This document shows, piece after piece, positions 16,305-25,235 of a stretch of DNA of 64,000 nt. Numbering within the stretch: position 1 is the stretch's first letter; each line of letters opens with the position of its first letter. Origin of the DNA: Rhodococcus rhodochrous (GTDB taxonomy: Bacteria > Actinomycetota > Actinomycetes > Mycobacteriales > Mycobacteriaceae); the NCBI RefSeq assembly GCF_900187265.1, contig NZ_LT906450.1, positions 4,765,444 to 4,829,443 of the forward strand. Reading direction: 5' to 3'. Both the position numbers and the translations under genes were made by a program. The notes under the pieces are model-generated. The model was not told where the DNA came from. It searched no databases and worked only from the letters and a program-made list of their open reading frames with translations.

Positions 16305-17248
16305 CGACCGAAGGCACGCCGGAAGACCGGAATCACGTTCGCGCCGATAGTTCCTCCGACGCGCCCTGTTGGCCGCAACGTCTTCGAATCGGATGGTGCA
16401 TAGCGGGGGTATGTGTTCTGGTCTTCGCTACGTGGAGTCTGGTTGACAGTTCTGTGAGTATCCTCCACGAGGAGTTGGTATCCACGATCGGTTCGCTGTT
16501 GTACGGAGCAGCAATGCTGCTCATGGGCGTGATGTGTGTCAGACTCGGAGGGATTCGACATATCCTGTATTCCCCACGCATCAGAAGTTACAGGCATCCG
16601 GAACATGGCACGGGAATCGTTGTTCCCGGAGGATTTACGCCTCTAACTATTTTCATGGTCCTGCTCGTCGTGGTCGGGCTCGGATGCCTGGCCGTAGCGG
16701 CGCTGAACATCTACATCACCGACAAATCCGAGTTGCCTTACGGTCGCGACCCTCACGCCACTGCAATCTTCATGTTCGTGGGTGGGGTCGTCGCCCTGAT
16801 CGCATCGGCAGTGTTCGCATGGTTCCGGCTCCCAACAACAGTGGGGTTGTACCCGCAAGGAATCGAAAGAGTCGTGCGCTCTCGCAAGCTCCGACGAAAC
16901 AATGCCACCGTGCAGTTCGTGCGTTGGGACGCTATCGAAGGCATCATCGGAACGGATATCGTGACCCGTTCCGGATCCGGCGACGTCCGCACTCCGATGA
17001 TCCACATCCACACGACCGGGCAGATTCCGCCCGAAGCGCGCATCCCCCACGACGAAGAACACACTCTCGCCATCGTCTGCACCTGGCTCATCGCAGAACC
17101 CAACACCCTACTGAGCCTGATACGACGAATGAGCGAACGGCCGCACGACCGCACGCTCCTCGCTCGGGAAGACGCGGCCGAACTTCTCAGACCACCGCCA
17201 TTACGAGAGCGATTCCGGATGGCACGCCACCAGGAGGCGTCTCGATGA
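16301..17248 (+). CDS. Four-TM membrane protein of the cassette family (candidate immunity protein D)
   Basis: A 315-residue paralogue of the protein at 10822. Predicted helices are at about residues 31-48, 63-82, 114-137 and 153-175, followed by a soluble C-terminal domain. WPQRLRIGW occurs before the first helix, AEPNTLLSLIRRM near the end, and RPPPLRERFRMAR close to the C-terminus. The GTG start at 16301 overlaps the effector stop and has AGGAG at 16291-16295. Tight coupling to the effector supports a matched pair. The stop overlaps the next start (ATGA). Confidence 0.65.
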   Translation: MTTEGTPEDRNHVRADSSSDAPCWPQRLRIGWCIAGVCVLVFATWSLVDSSVSILHEELVSTIGSLLYGAAMLLMGVMCVRLGGIRHILYSPRIRSYRHPEHGTGIVVPGGFTPLTIFMVLLVVVGLGCLAVAALNIYITDKSELPYGRDPHATAIFMFVGGVVALIASAVFAWFRLPTTVGLYPQGIERVVRSRKLRRNNATVQFVRWDAIEGIIGTDIVTRSGSGDVRTPMIHIHTTGQIPPEARIPHDEEHTLAIVCTWLIAEPNTLLSLIRRMSERPHDRTLLAREDAAELLRPPPLRERFRMARHQEASR

Positions 17249-17793
17249 ACGCTTCGCTTCAGACGACGCTCTCCGACTACCTCGCAGCACACGAAGTCGA
17301 ACTGAACCCCTGCAGCCCGGACGATCCGCGGCACCCGCAACCGGAACTCCAGGCGCCGGAGGGTTGGATAGTTCTCCCTCGCGATGTCTTTCCGCATGCA
17401 CATACGGTTCTCGTGGCTCCCGAGCACGTCGCGGACGATTGGGTGCCCAACGCCGTCCTCCTCCACGGCGCACTGTCGAAATGGCGGCCGACGGACGAAC
17501 TACTGGAGGTCGCGGCGCGTGAAGCTCGCGAACTGCCCGCGTGGAGGGAGACGCTCCTCGACACATCCGATTTCCGCGGGCACCGATCGGTGATCATCCA
17601 AGGCTCCTATCGAGTGGACGACGTCGAGTACACCGCCGTGACGCGATACCTCGTGATCGACCACGAGTACGACCGCTACCTGACGCAACTGACGGCAACC
17701 GCACGCTCCGACAGTCTCGGGTCGCTCGACGTTCACATTCACACAATCCACGAAAGTCTGATCGTGCGGCAGGAGGGAAGGCCACGTGAGTGA
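17245..17793 (+). CDS. LpqN/LpqT-like protein without signal peptide
   Basis: A 182-residue soluble protein. The second half resembles the LpqN/LpqT fold (GHRSVIIQGSYRVDDVEYTA, then RYLVIDHEYDRYLTQLTATA). Lipoproteins of this family occur in mycobacteria, but here no signal sequence or lipobox exists, so it should be cytoplasmic. Proteins of this type are seen beside type VII substrates in related actinomycetes, which suggests a chaperone or adaptor role; that is inference. Only the second cassette has a full copy; its first codons survive in the remnant at 14320-14341. It overlaps both neighbours (4 and 8 bases). Confidence 0.55.
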   Translation: MNASLQTTLSDYLAAHEVELNPCSPDDPRHPQPELQAPEGWIVLPRDVFPHAHTVLVAPEHVADDWVPNAVLLHGALSKWRPTDELLEVAAREARELPAWRETLLDTSDFRGHRSVIIQGSYRVDDVEYTAVTRYLVIDHEYDRYLTQLTATARSDSLGSLDVHIHTIHESLIVRQEGRPRE

Positions 17794-18703
17794 CCCTGCC
17801 GGAGACTCTTCTGTACAGCACCAATTCGATCCTGTATGGCCGCAACGCTTCCGGCCGTTCTTGTTCGCCCTCGGAACCATTCCGGTCTGGCTCGCCGTCA
17901 CGGTGCTGGCCTGGGGTGCCGGTGACGATCATTCGACCTCGATGATCGACTCCTTGTTCATCGCCGCAGTGGTCATACTGCCCGCAGCACACATGTTCCA
18001 CATGGCAGGATTCCAGCGGATCGGATTGCACCCCGGGATCCGGCACTGTCACGACGACACCCATGGACCTGGAATCGAAATTCCCTATCAACGGTTGCTT
18101 TACGCGCACGCGGCCTTCTGGCTGTCCTTCGTCACTGCAATAGTGGCGATCGGCATCCGTTCAGCCGACGAGCGACGAGGGATGAACGGGCCTTCCGATT
18201 CTCACCCTCCGGACGGGTCTTTCTGGATGTGGACGACCTTGGCCGTGGTCCTCGCCGGTGCCCTTCCGTTTCTGTTGCGACCACGTGGAGGTCTGTACCT
18301 CTATACAGACGGCATTCAGCGTCGCACGAGTTGGCTCTACCGTCGCGCAGTGTCGGATGTATTCGTCCGGTGGGAGGACATCGAGCAGATCGTGCCCGAC
18401 GTCTACACTGTGACGTCTCGTGGTGCGGAGATACACCATCCGCTCATCAGGTTCCGTGTTCCGGGATTCAGCGTGACACGTCCGCGCGTGCCTCACGACC
18501 AGCCGGGTGCCTTCACCGTGATGGCGTACGTTCTCGTCAGCGAGCCCAACGCGCTGGTCGGGCTCGTCGACCGCCTCCATCGGTGTCCCGACGATTGCCA
18601 TCTCGTCACGACACCCGAGGGCCCAGAACTCCTTCGTCCCCTTCCGGTGCGGGAACGCCTACGCATCGCACGGAAGATTCCGCGTCAACAGTGGGAATGG
18701 TGA
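17786..18703 (+). CDS. Four-TM membrane protein of the cassette family (candidate immunity protein E)
   Basis: A 305-residue paralogue of the proteins at 10822 and 16301, the most divergent of the set. Predicted helices are at about residues 25-44, 54-72, 106-124 and 146-163. It keeps VWPQRFRPF before the first helix and LLRPLPVRERLRIARK at the end. The GTG start overlaps the LpqN-like gene by eight bases. A second family member without its own effector is what one expects of an orphan immunity gene, and matches the arrangement in cassette 1, where the broken gene plays that part. Confidence 0.65.
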   Translation: MSDPAGDSSVQHQFDPVWPQRFRPFLFALGTIPVWLAVTVLAWGAGDDHSTSMIDSLFIAAVVILPAAHMFHMAGFQRIGLHPGIRHCHDDTHGPGIEIPYQRLLYAHAAFWLSFVTAIVAIGIRSADERRGMNGPSDSHPPDGSFWMWTTLAVVLAGALPFLLRPRGGLYLYTDGIQRRTSWLYRRAVSDVFVRWEDIEQIVPDVYTVTSRGAEIHHPLIRFRVPGFSVTRPRVPHDQPGAFTVMAYVLVSEPNALVGLVDRLHRCPDDCHLVTTPEGPELLRPLPVRERLRIARKIPRQQWEW

Positions 18704-18704
18704 T

Positions 18705-18785
18705 GGGTACGCAACACCGGTGGTGGGTCCGCAACGCCGACAGTGACCGACCACGTTGCGAGCCTTCACCCCATGTTGCGTACCT
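18705..18785. repeat. 81-bp double-dyad element, copy 4
   Basis: The most divergent copy, still exactly 81 bp with the same spacing. The outer arms agree at 11 of 12 positions; the inner arms have separate changes (GGTCCGCAAC and GTTGCGAGCC). It begins one base after the stop codon of the last membrane protein gene and ends three bases before the stop codon of the convergent alarmone synthetase gene. It may also act as a transcription terminator between them. Confidence 0.88.
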
Positions 18786-18788
18786 CGG

Positions 18789-19481
18789 TCAGTTTCCGTT
18801 GTTCGGGCCGTGGACGCGGCGGTGCAGTGCTTCCATCCGCAGGTCCAGATCGCGCGCCGTCTCCGCGGCGAGGCGGAGTTCCTCGCGCAGTTCGTCCGGG
18901 ACCTCGCGGTCGTGCTTGTAGTAGATCTTGTGTTCCAGACTCGCCCAGAAGTCCATGGCGACGGTGCGGATCTGCAGTTCGACGTAGACGCGCTCGACCC
19001 GGTCGGACATGTACACCGGGATCTGGACGATGACGTGCACGCTGCTGTACCCGTTGGGCTTCGGGCGCGCGATGTAGTCCTCGATCTCGACGACCGTCAC
19101 GTCGAGCTGGCTCGTGATCATGTCGATGATCCGGTAGACGTCCGACGTGAAACTGCACGTGATGCGGATACCGGCGATGTCGCGGACGGCCTCGCGGATG
19201 CCGTCGAGCGAGGCGGGCGCACCCTTCCGTTCCGCCTTGGCGAGGATCGACTCGGGACTCTTCAACCGCGACTTCACGTGCTCGATCGGGTTGTATTCGC
19301 GGGCGTAGGTGAACTCCTCGCGCAGGATGTTGATCTTCGTCATCATCTCGTCGATGCCGAACTTGTACACCATGAGTGCGCGTCGCAGATCCTGCGCGAG
19401 ATGCTCCACTGCGACCAGCGGTGCCTGCACGTCGTCCGGTGTCGGTAGTCCCGGTTCGGGTTCGCCCACCGTCGTCTTCAC
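18789..19481 (-). CDS. Small alarmone synthetase ((p)ppGpp synthetase domain protein)
   Basis: A 230-residue protein with only the RelA/SpoT synthetase domain. Diagnostic parts are AGIRITCSF, KPNGYSSVHVIVQIP and YVELQIRTVAMDFWASLEHK. There are no HD hydrolase, TGS or ACT domains, so it fits the small alarmone synthetases that make (p)ppGpp or related nucleotides without ribosome control. The C-terminal 30 residues are charged. The GTG at 19481 has GAGGAG upstream; an open frame extends further but without a start of equal quality. It converges on the secretion cassette and is bounded by 81-bp element copy 4. Confidence 0.88.
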   Translation of the reverse strand: MKTTVGEPEPGLPTPDDVQAPLVAVEHLAQDLRRALMVYKFGIDEMMTKINILREEFTYAREYNPIEHVKSRLKSPESILAKAERKGAPASLDGIREAVRDIAGIRITCSFTSDVYRIIDMITSQLDVTVVEIEDYIARPKPNGYSSVHVIVQIPVYMSDRVERVYVELQIRTVAMDFWASLEHKIYYKHDREVPDELREELRLAAETARDLDLRMEALHRRVHGPNNGN

Positions 19482-19575
19482 TCGATTCCTCCTCGACTGC
19501 TTCCGGGATCGAGTCTGCCAGTCCGACGACGACGGGCGGTTCCCACCTCCTCGACCTGCAGTTATGCCGGATACC

Positions 19576-20418
19576 TCACTCGAACAGGTCGGGCAGACCG
19601 TCCGAGATCCGATCGGGGAACTTCGGGTCGCGCTTCTCGAGGAACGACTCCACGCCCTCACGGACGTCGCCGGAGGTGCCCCGGACGTGGATACCGATCG
19701 ACTCGGCCCGATGCGCGACTTCCGGGTCGGGCGCACCGAGCATCCGCCACATCAACTGCCGGGTCAACGCGACGGAGACGGGCGCGGTGCCGGCGACGAG
19801 GTCCTCCGCGATCTCGAGGGCACGCTCCAGCACCCTGTCGGCGGGCACGACCTCGCGGACGAGACCACGTTCGTGCGCTTCCGCGACCGGCACCATGCGA
19901 CCACCGACGGTCCATTCGACGGCGGTCGAGATGCCGACGGCGCGGGGCAGGAACCAGGTGGAGCAGGCCTCCGGGACCAGGCCGCGGCGGGTGAAGACGA
20001 ACCCGAACTTGGCGGTGTCGGCGGCGATGCGGATGTCCGCCGGGAGGGTCATGGTGACGCCCACGCCCGCAGCCGGGCCGTTGATGGCGGCGATCACCGG
20101 CTTGAGCGACCGGTAGATGCGCAGCGTGACGCGACCACCGAGGTCGGGCGGAGTTCCACCGGTTTCGGGGTCCTCGCCGAGGACGAAGGTGTCGCCACCG
20201 GCCGCGAGGTCGGCGCCCGCGCAGAACCCGCGGCCGGTGCCGGTGAGCACGACCGCCCGCACGTCGTCGTCGGCATCGGTCTCGTCGAAGAGGGAGATGA
20301 GCCGTTCACCCATGTCGTCGGTGAACGCGTTGAGGCGAGCGGGACGGTTCAGCCGGATGACCGCGACGGAGCCGTGGCGCTCGAGCAACACATCGTTTTC
20401 GGTACCGGTCTCTGTCAC
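19576..20418 (-). CDS. Enoyl-CoA hydratase/isomerase family protein
   Basis: A 280-residue crotonase-family protein. The oxyanion-hole segments are GRGFCAGADLA and NGPAAGVGVTMTLPADIRIA, and FVFTRRGLVPEACSTW covers the region of the catalytic acid (Glu in PEA). A long insertion (ATGGDT-like, about 20 residues) follows the first oxyanion motif. The substrate is not predictable. The start is a GTG at 20418 with GAGGAG upstream. It is followed on the minus strand by the alarmone synthetase gene 94 bp away. Confidence 0.88.
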   Translation of the reverse strand: MTETGTENDVLLERHGSVAVIRLNRPARLNAFTDDMGERLISLFDETDADDDVRAVVLTGTGRGFCAGADLAAGGDTFVLGEDPETGGTPPDLGGRVTLRIYRSLKPVIAAINGPAAGVGVTMTLPADIRIAADTAKFGFVFTRRGLVPEACSTWFLPRAVGISTAVEWTVGGRMVPVAEAHERGLVREVVPADRVLERALEIAEDLVAGTAPVSVALTRQLMWRMLGAPDPEVAHRAESIGIHVRGTSGDVREGVESFLEKRDPKFPDRISDGLPDLFE

Positions 20419-20497
20419 GTCGTCTCCTCGGTTCGCTGTCGGTCGTTCAGCGCCCGATGATAGGACTTCTAGCGATCGTTAAATAGCACTTCGGGAC

Positions 20498-21781
20498 TCA
20501 GCGGGACTCACGCTTGCCGCGACCGAGTCGGTCGACGACGACGGCCCGCAACGAACGCGCTTCGATGCCGGCCTCGCGGCGGGCGCGTCCTCGGGTCACG
20601 AGCACACCGACGAGCGCGATCCCCCAGATCGGGTACTGCGCGAACCACGCGACGCGGAAGGCCTCGAAGGTGTAACCGCCGAGCCGGTCGAGCACGATGC
20701 CCATCGTCTGCACGACCAGCAGCGTCGCGAGGAAGCCACCGATGTTGACGATGCCGTTGGCCGTGCCCAGCGCGGTCCCGGGATTGAAGGTGCGGGCGTA
20801 GTCGAAGCCGATCATCGATCCCGGGCCGCCCACCGAGATGACGACGACCAGCACCACGAGCAGCCACAGCGGTGCGGGCCCGGGCAGGGCGAGCACCGCC
20901 GACCACGTCACGGCGCTGGCGAGGATGATCACGAGCACGAGCCACGAGCGTCTGGTCGGAAAGCGTCCCGACAGCACGCCGAGGATCGGTCCGGCCGAGA
21001 TGGCCGTGACCACCGAGACGGTCAGCATCGAACCGGCCGCCGCGGGTGACAGACCCTGCGCGGAGACCAGATACGGCACGCCCCACATGAGCGCGAAGGT
21101 CGTCACCGAGAATTGCGTGCCCATGTGGGTGAAGAAGCCGAGCTTGGTGCCGGGGCGCCGCCACACCGTGCCGAGTCCGCCGATCACCTCGCGCAGCCCC
21201 GACGCGGTGACCTCCCGCGCCTCACCGGGCGGGGTGTCGCGCACGATCGCGAACACGAGGACGCACGCGAACAGGCCGAGCGCCGCAGCGCTGCCGTAGG
21301 CGGCCGTCCATCCGGTGCCGGTGAGCAGCAGGACGAACGGCACCGCCGACAGCACCTGGCCGAGCTGACCGAAGATGCCCGTCAACTGCGAGACCACAGG
21401 AACCCGACGCGGAGCGAACCACACCGGCACGAGCCGCAGCACCGAGATGAACGTCAGGGCGTCACCCACACCGACCAGCACACGAGCCAGATACGCGACC
21501 GGCAGCGACTCGGTGACGGCGAGGATCGCCTGGCCGACAGCGAGGATCACGGCGCCGGTCGCGATCATCCGCCGCGAACCGAACCTGTCGAGCAGTACAC
21601 CGGCCGGGATCTGCATCCCCGCATAGACGATGAGCTGCAGGACGACGAAGCCGGACAGCACCGACGGCGAGATCTCGAAGCGTTCGGTGGCGGCGAGTCC
21701 GGAGACACCGAACGCCGTCCGATGAAGGACGGCGACGATGTAGGCGAAGACTCCGATACCCCAGACCAGCCATGCCCTCAT
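20498..21781 (-). CDS. MFS transporter
   Basis: A 427-residue major facilitator protein with about 12 hydrophobic helices. The motif-A-like loop between helices 2 and 3 reads GVLLDRFGSRRM. LDRFG and a proline-glycine-rich central region are typical of drug/proton or small-acid transporters. The C-terminal tail is Arg-rich and cytoplasmic. It sits alone on the minus strand between the hydratase and aldo/keto reductase genes, so the substrate cannot be inferred. The ATG at 21781 places helix 1 immediately at the N-terminus. Confidence 0.88.
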   Translation of the reverse strand: MRAWLVWGIGVFAYIVAVLHRTAFGVSGLAATERFEISPSVLSGFVVLQLIVYAGMQIPAGVLLDRFGSRRMIATGAVILAVGQAILAVTESLPVAYLARVLVGVGDALTFISVLRLVPVWFAPRRVPVVSQLTGIFGQLGQVLSAVPFVLLLTGTGWTAAYGSAAALGLFACVLVFAIVRDTPPGEAREVTASGLREVIGGLGTVWRRPGTKLGFFTHMGTQFSVTTFALMWGVPYLVSAQGLSPAAAGSMLTVSVVTAISAGPILGVLSGRFPTRRSWLVLVIILASAVTWSAVLALPGPAPLWLLVVLVVVISVGGPGSMIGFDYARTFNPGTALGTANGIVNIGGFLATLLVVQTMGIVLDRLGGYTFEAFRVAWFAQYPIWGIALVGVLVTRGRARREAGIEARSLRAVVVDRLGRGKRESR

Positions 21782-21821
21782 GTCACAAGGACGATACGCG
21801 CCGGTCTGTTAACGGTGCTAA

Positions 21822-22826
21822 TTACTCACGGCCGAGCGACACCCACGTCGGGTCGGCCGCACGCGGACCGGCGACCTTGTCGGCGAGACGATCCAGCCGC
21901 GCGACCTGCTCGTCGGTGAGCGTCACATCGAGCGCACCGGCGTTCTCCGTCACGCGACTCGCGTAACGGGTGCCGGGGATCGACACCGACGGCAATCCGA
22001 ACTCGCGACCCTTCGCATCCAGCCATGCCAAAGCGATCTGCGCGATGGTCGCGTCCGCCTCCTTCGCGACCGCTCGCACCTCCTCGCGCACCGCGAGGTT
22101 GGTCGGCAGGGCATCGGCGCCGAAGCGCGGGAAACGCTTGCGCAGGTCGTTCCGGGCGACCTGGCCGGGATCGAAGGCGTCGGTCAGCAGTCCGCGGCTC
22201 ACCGGCGAGTAGGGCACGAAGCCGATGCCGAGTTCGGCGGCAGTGGGCACCACGTGCCGTTCGACGTCGCGCGAGACGATGCTCCACTCCGACTGGATCG
22301 CCGCGATCGGGTGGACGGCGTGCGCGCGGCGCAGCTCGTCGCCCGTGGCCTCCGACAGTCCGATGTGCCGCACCTTGCCGGCCTGCACGAGTTCGGCGAG
22401 GGCACCGACCGTCTCCTCCACCGGCACCTCGGGATCGACACGGTGCAGGTAGTACAGGTCGACGTGGTCGACGCCGAGACGCCCGAGCGACTCGTCGATG
22501 GCCTGCTTCGCGTATTCGGGACGGCCGTTGATGCGACGGTTGGCGGTGCCCGTGCCGCCGACCGCGCCGACGAGACCGAACTTCGTCGCCAGCTGGACCT
22601 CGTCCCGCCGCTCGGCGAGCAGCTTGCCGACCACCTTCTCGCTGGTGCCGTCGCCGTAGACGTTGGCGGTGTCGATGAATGTGACGCCCAGATCCACGGC
22701 GTGGTGCAGGGTCGCGAGTGCCTCGTCGAGATTCACCTCGCCGTAGGCGGGGGCGACGGACATCGCGCCGTAACCCTGGGCGCTGACGACGAGACCGGGC
22801 GCGAGCTGGACGGTGGGGACAGGCAT
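21822..22826 (-). CDS. Aldo/keto reductase
   Basis: A 334-residue NADPH-dependent reductase of the AKR13-like group. The catalytic tetrad is visible: Asp and Tyr in FIDTANVYGDG, Lys in LATKFGLVG and His in DLYYLHRVD. The C-terminal NADPH site includes SIPGTRYASRVTENAGAL. The ATG at 22826 has GAGGAGA upstream. It is transcribed away from the TIGR03086-type gene and ends 40 bp from the MFS gene, with which it may share a transcript. Confidence 0.92.
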   Translation of the reverse strand: MPVPTVQLAPGLVVSAQGYGAMSVAPAYGEVNLDEALATLHHAVDLGVTFIDTANVYGDGTSEKVVGKLLAERRDEVQLATKFGLVGAVGGTGTANRRINGRPEYAKQAIDESLGRLGVDHVDLYYLHRVDPEVPVEETVGALAELVQAGKVRHIGLSEATGDELRRAHAVHPIAAIQSEWSIVSRDVERHVVPTAAELGIGFVPYSPVSRGLLTDAFDPGQVARNDLRKRFPRFGADALPTNLAVREEVRAVAKEADATIAQIALAWLDAKGREFGLPSVSIPGTRYASRVTENAGALDVTLTDEQVARLDRLADKVAGPRAADPTWVSLGRE

Positions 22827-22940
22827 GTACTTCTCCTCGACGACGACACGGTGCGACTCCCGATCGTCCCGCATCCCGCGCATGATCGCAGGAGTTGAAA
22901 TCGCCGTGATCCGAGCAGCCCGCGCCCTAGGCTGAGATCC

Positions 22941-23507
22941 ATGGCGACCGACTGGCTCTCCCTGCAACGAACCGCGCGTCGCGAGTTCGACGACCGTGTC
23001 GCGCAGATCCGCGACTGGCACGCACCCACTCCGGACACCGAGTGGGACGTCACCGACCTGGTGTGGCACATGGTCGACGAGCAGCGCTGGATCCAGCCGC
23101 TGCTCTCCGGCCGTTCCCTCGACGACGCGAAGGCCGCGCTCGAACCGATCGGGGACGACCTCGCCGCCGAATGGGCACGCTTCGCCGAGCAGGCGACCGC
23201 CGCGTGGGCGATGGCGTCACCGGCTCAGGAGGTCCACCTGTCCTACGGCACCGTCCCGTGCCTCGACTACATGAAGCAGCAGATCGCGGACATCACCGTG
23301 CACACCTGGGATCTCGCCCGGGCCATCGGAGCCGACGAGACCCTCGACGCCGAACTCGTCGACGCCGTGCTCGCCGATGTCGAACCGCAGAAGGACATGC
23401 TCGCCTCGAGCGGTCTGTTCGCCGATCCCGTCCCGGTCCCCGACGACGCGTCCCCACAGGACCGACTCATCGCCCTCACCGGCCGCGACCCCAGGAAGAC
23501 GTCATGA
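22941..23507 (+). CDS. TIGR03086-like metal-binding protein (DinB/mycothiol maleylpyruvate isomerase N-terminal fold)
   Basis: A 188-residue four-helix-bundle protein. Probable zinc ligands are the His residues in [13 protein letters not shown] and [13 protein letters not shown], with a third in the N-terminal region. Relatives include thiol-dependent S-transferases that use mycothiol. The exact reaction is unknown. The stop codon overlaps the ilvD start (ATGA), so it is co-translated with dihydroxy-acid dehydratase. That is an unusual pairing but frequent in Rhodococcus-like genomes as far as I recall. Confidence 0.8.
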   Translation: MATDWLSLQRTARREFDDRVAQIRDWHAPTPDTEWDVTDLVWHMVDEQRWIQPLLSGRSLDDAKAALEPIGDDLAAEWARFAEQATAAWAMASPAQEVHLSYGTVPCLDYMKQQIADITVHTWDLARAIGADETLDAELVDAVLADVEPQKDMLASSGLFADPVPVPDDASPQDRLIALTGRDPRKTS

Positions 23508-25201
23508 CGGACCGACCCGACATCAAGCCCCGCAGCCGCGACGTCACCGACGGCATGGAGAAGGCCGCCTCGCGCGGCATGCTCCGCGCAGTGGGCATGG
23601 GCGACGACGACTGGGGCAAGCCGCAGATCGGCGTGGCATCGTCGTGGAACGAGATCACGCCCTGCAACCTCCCGCTCGAACGACTCGCGCGCTCGGTGAA
23701 GGAGGGCGTGCACGCCGCAGGAGGCTACCCGCTCGAGTTCGGCACCATCTCCGTGTCCGACGGGATCTCGATGGGACACGAGGGCATGCACTTCTCCCTG
23801 GTGTCGCGGGAGGTCATCGCCGATAGCGTCGAGACGGTGATGCAGGCCGAGCGACTCGACGGCTCCGTGCTGCTCGCGGGATGCGACAAGTCCCTGCCCG
23901 GGATGCTCATGGCCGCGGCCCGCCTCGATCTCGCCGCCGTCTTCCTGTACGCCGGGTCGATCCTGCCGGGCATCGCGAAACTATCCGACGGCACGGAACG
24001 CGACGTGACGATCATCGACGCCTTCGAAGCGGTCGGGGCGTGTGCGCGGGGCCTGATGTCCGAGACCGACCTCGACGCGATCGAGCGTGCCATCTGCCCC
24101 GGCGAGGGTGCGTGCGGCGGCATGTACACCGCGAACACGATGGCCGCCTCGGCCGAGGCGCTCGGCATGTCGCTGCCGGGAAGTGCGTCGCCGCCCGCCA
24201 CGGATCGTCGCCGCGACGGTTTCGCCCGGCGCAGCGGCCAGGCTGTCGTCGAGATGTTGAAGCGTGGCATCACCGCGTCCGACATCCTCACCAAGGAGGC
24301 GTTCGAGAACGCCATCTCGGTGGTCATGGCCTTCGGTGGGTCCACGAACGCTGTGCTCCACCTGCTCGCGATCGCGCACGAGGCGCAGGTGGATCTGAGC
24401 CTCGACGACTTCGTCCGGGTGGGCGCGCGGGTGCCGCACCTCGCCGACGTCAAACCGTTCGGCCGGCACGTGATGAAAGACGTCGACCACATCGGCGGTG
24501 TCCCGGTCATCATGAAGGCGTTGCTCGACGCGGGTCTGCTGCACGGCGACTGCCTCACCGTCACCGGGAAGACCGTCGCGGAGAACCTCTCCGGCATCGC
24601 TCCCCCGGACCCCGACGGCAAGGTGCTGCGCGCCCTGAGCGACCCCATCCATCCCACCGGTGGCATCACGATCCTCCGCGGCAGCCTCGCTCCCGGCGGA
24701 GCGGTGGTGAAGTCCGCGGGCTTCGACGAGTCGGTCTTCGAGGGAACGGCGCGGGTCTTCGAACGCGAACGGGCAGCGATGGATGCGCTCGAGGACGGCA
24801 CCATCACCGCCGGCGACGTGGTGGTCATCCGCTACGAGGGCCCCAAGGGCGGCCCGGGCATGCGCGAGATGCTCGCGATCACGGGCGCCATCAAGGGCGC
24901 CGGGCTAGGCAAGGACGTCCTGCTGCTCACCGACGGACGGTTCTCCGGTGGTACCACCGGGTTGTGCGTCGGGCACGTCGCCCCGGAGGCCGTCGACGGC
25001 GGCCCCATCGCCTTCGTCCGCGACGGCGACCGGATCCGTCTCGACGTCTCGAACGGCCTGCTCGACGTGCTGGTCGACGAGAAGGAAATGGAAACGCGGC
25101 GACAGGGCTGGGAGCCACTGCCGCCGCGCTACACCCGGGGTGTACTGGCGAAGTACACGAAGCTGGTCGGTTCCGCATCGAACGGTGCGGTGTGCGGATG
25201 A
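23504..25201 (+). CDS. ilvD: Dihydroxy-acid dehydratase
   Basis: A 565-residue IlvD/Edd-family enzyme that dehydrates 2,3-dihydroxy-3-methyl acids in isoleucine, valine and pantothenate synthesis. The iron-sulphur cysteines are in [19 protein letters not shown] and [13 protein letters not shown], and the C-terminal signature is [18 protein letters not shown]. The spacing fits the [2Fe-2S] class. The ATG at 23504 is supported by overlap with the upstream stop. Related proteins also act on sugar acids, so a second function is possible, but the length and motifs favour IlvD. Confidence 0.93.
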   Translation: MTDRPDIKPRSRDVTDGMEKAASRGMLRAVGMGDDDWGKPQIGVASSWNEITPCNLPLERLARSVKEGVHAAGGYPLEFGTISVSDGISMGHEGMHFSLVSREVIADSVETVMQAERLDGSVLLAGCDKSLPGMLMAAARLDLAAVFLYAGSILPGIAKLSDGTERDVTIIDAFEAVGACARGLMSETDLDAIERAICPGEGACGGMYTANTMAASAEALGMSLPGSASPPATDRRRDGFARRSGQAVVEMLKRGITASDILTKEAFENAISVVMAFGGSTNAVLHLLAIAHEAQVDLSLDDFVRVGARVPHLADVKPFGRHVMKDVDHIGGVPVIMKALLDAGLLHGDCLTVTGKTVAENLSGIAPPDPDGKVLRALSDPIHPTGGITILRGSLAPGGAVVKSAGFDESVFEGTARVFERERAAMDALEDGTITAGDVVVIRYEGPKGGPGMREMLAITGAIKGAGLGKDVLLLTDGRFSGGTTGLCVGHVAPEAVDGGPIAFVRDGDRIRLDVSNGLLDVLVDEKEMETRRQGWEPLPPRYTRGVLAKYTKLVGSASNGAVCG

Positions 25202-25235
25202 GGGTCGGGTGAACCCTCCCGCTCCAGGGGTGCTG

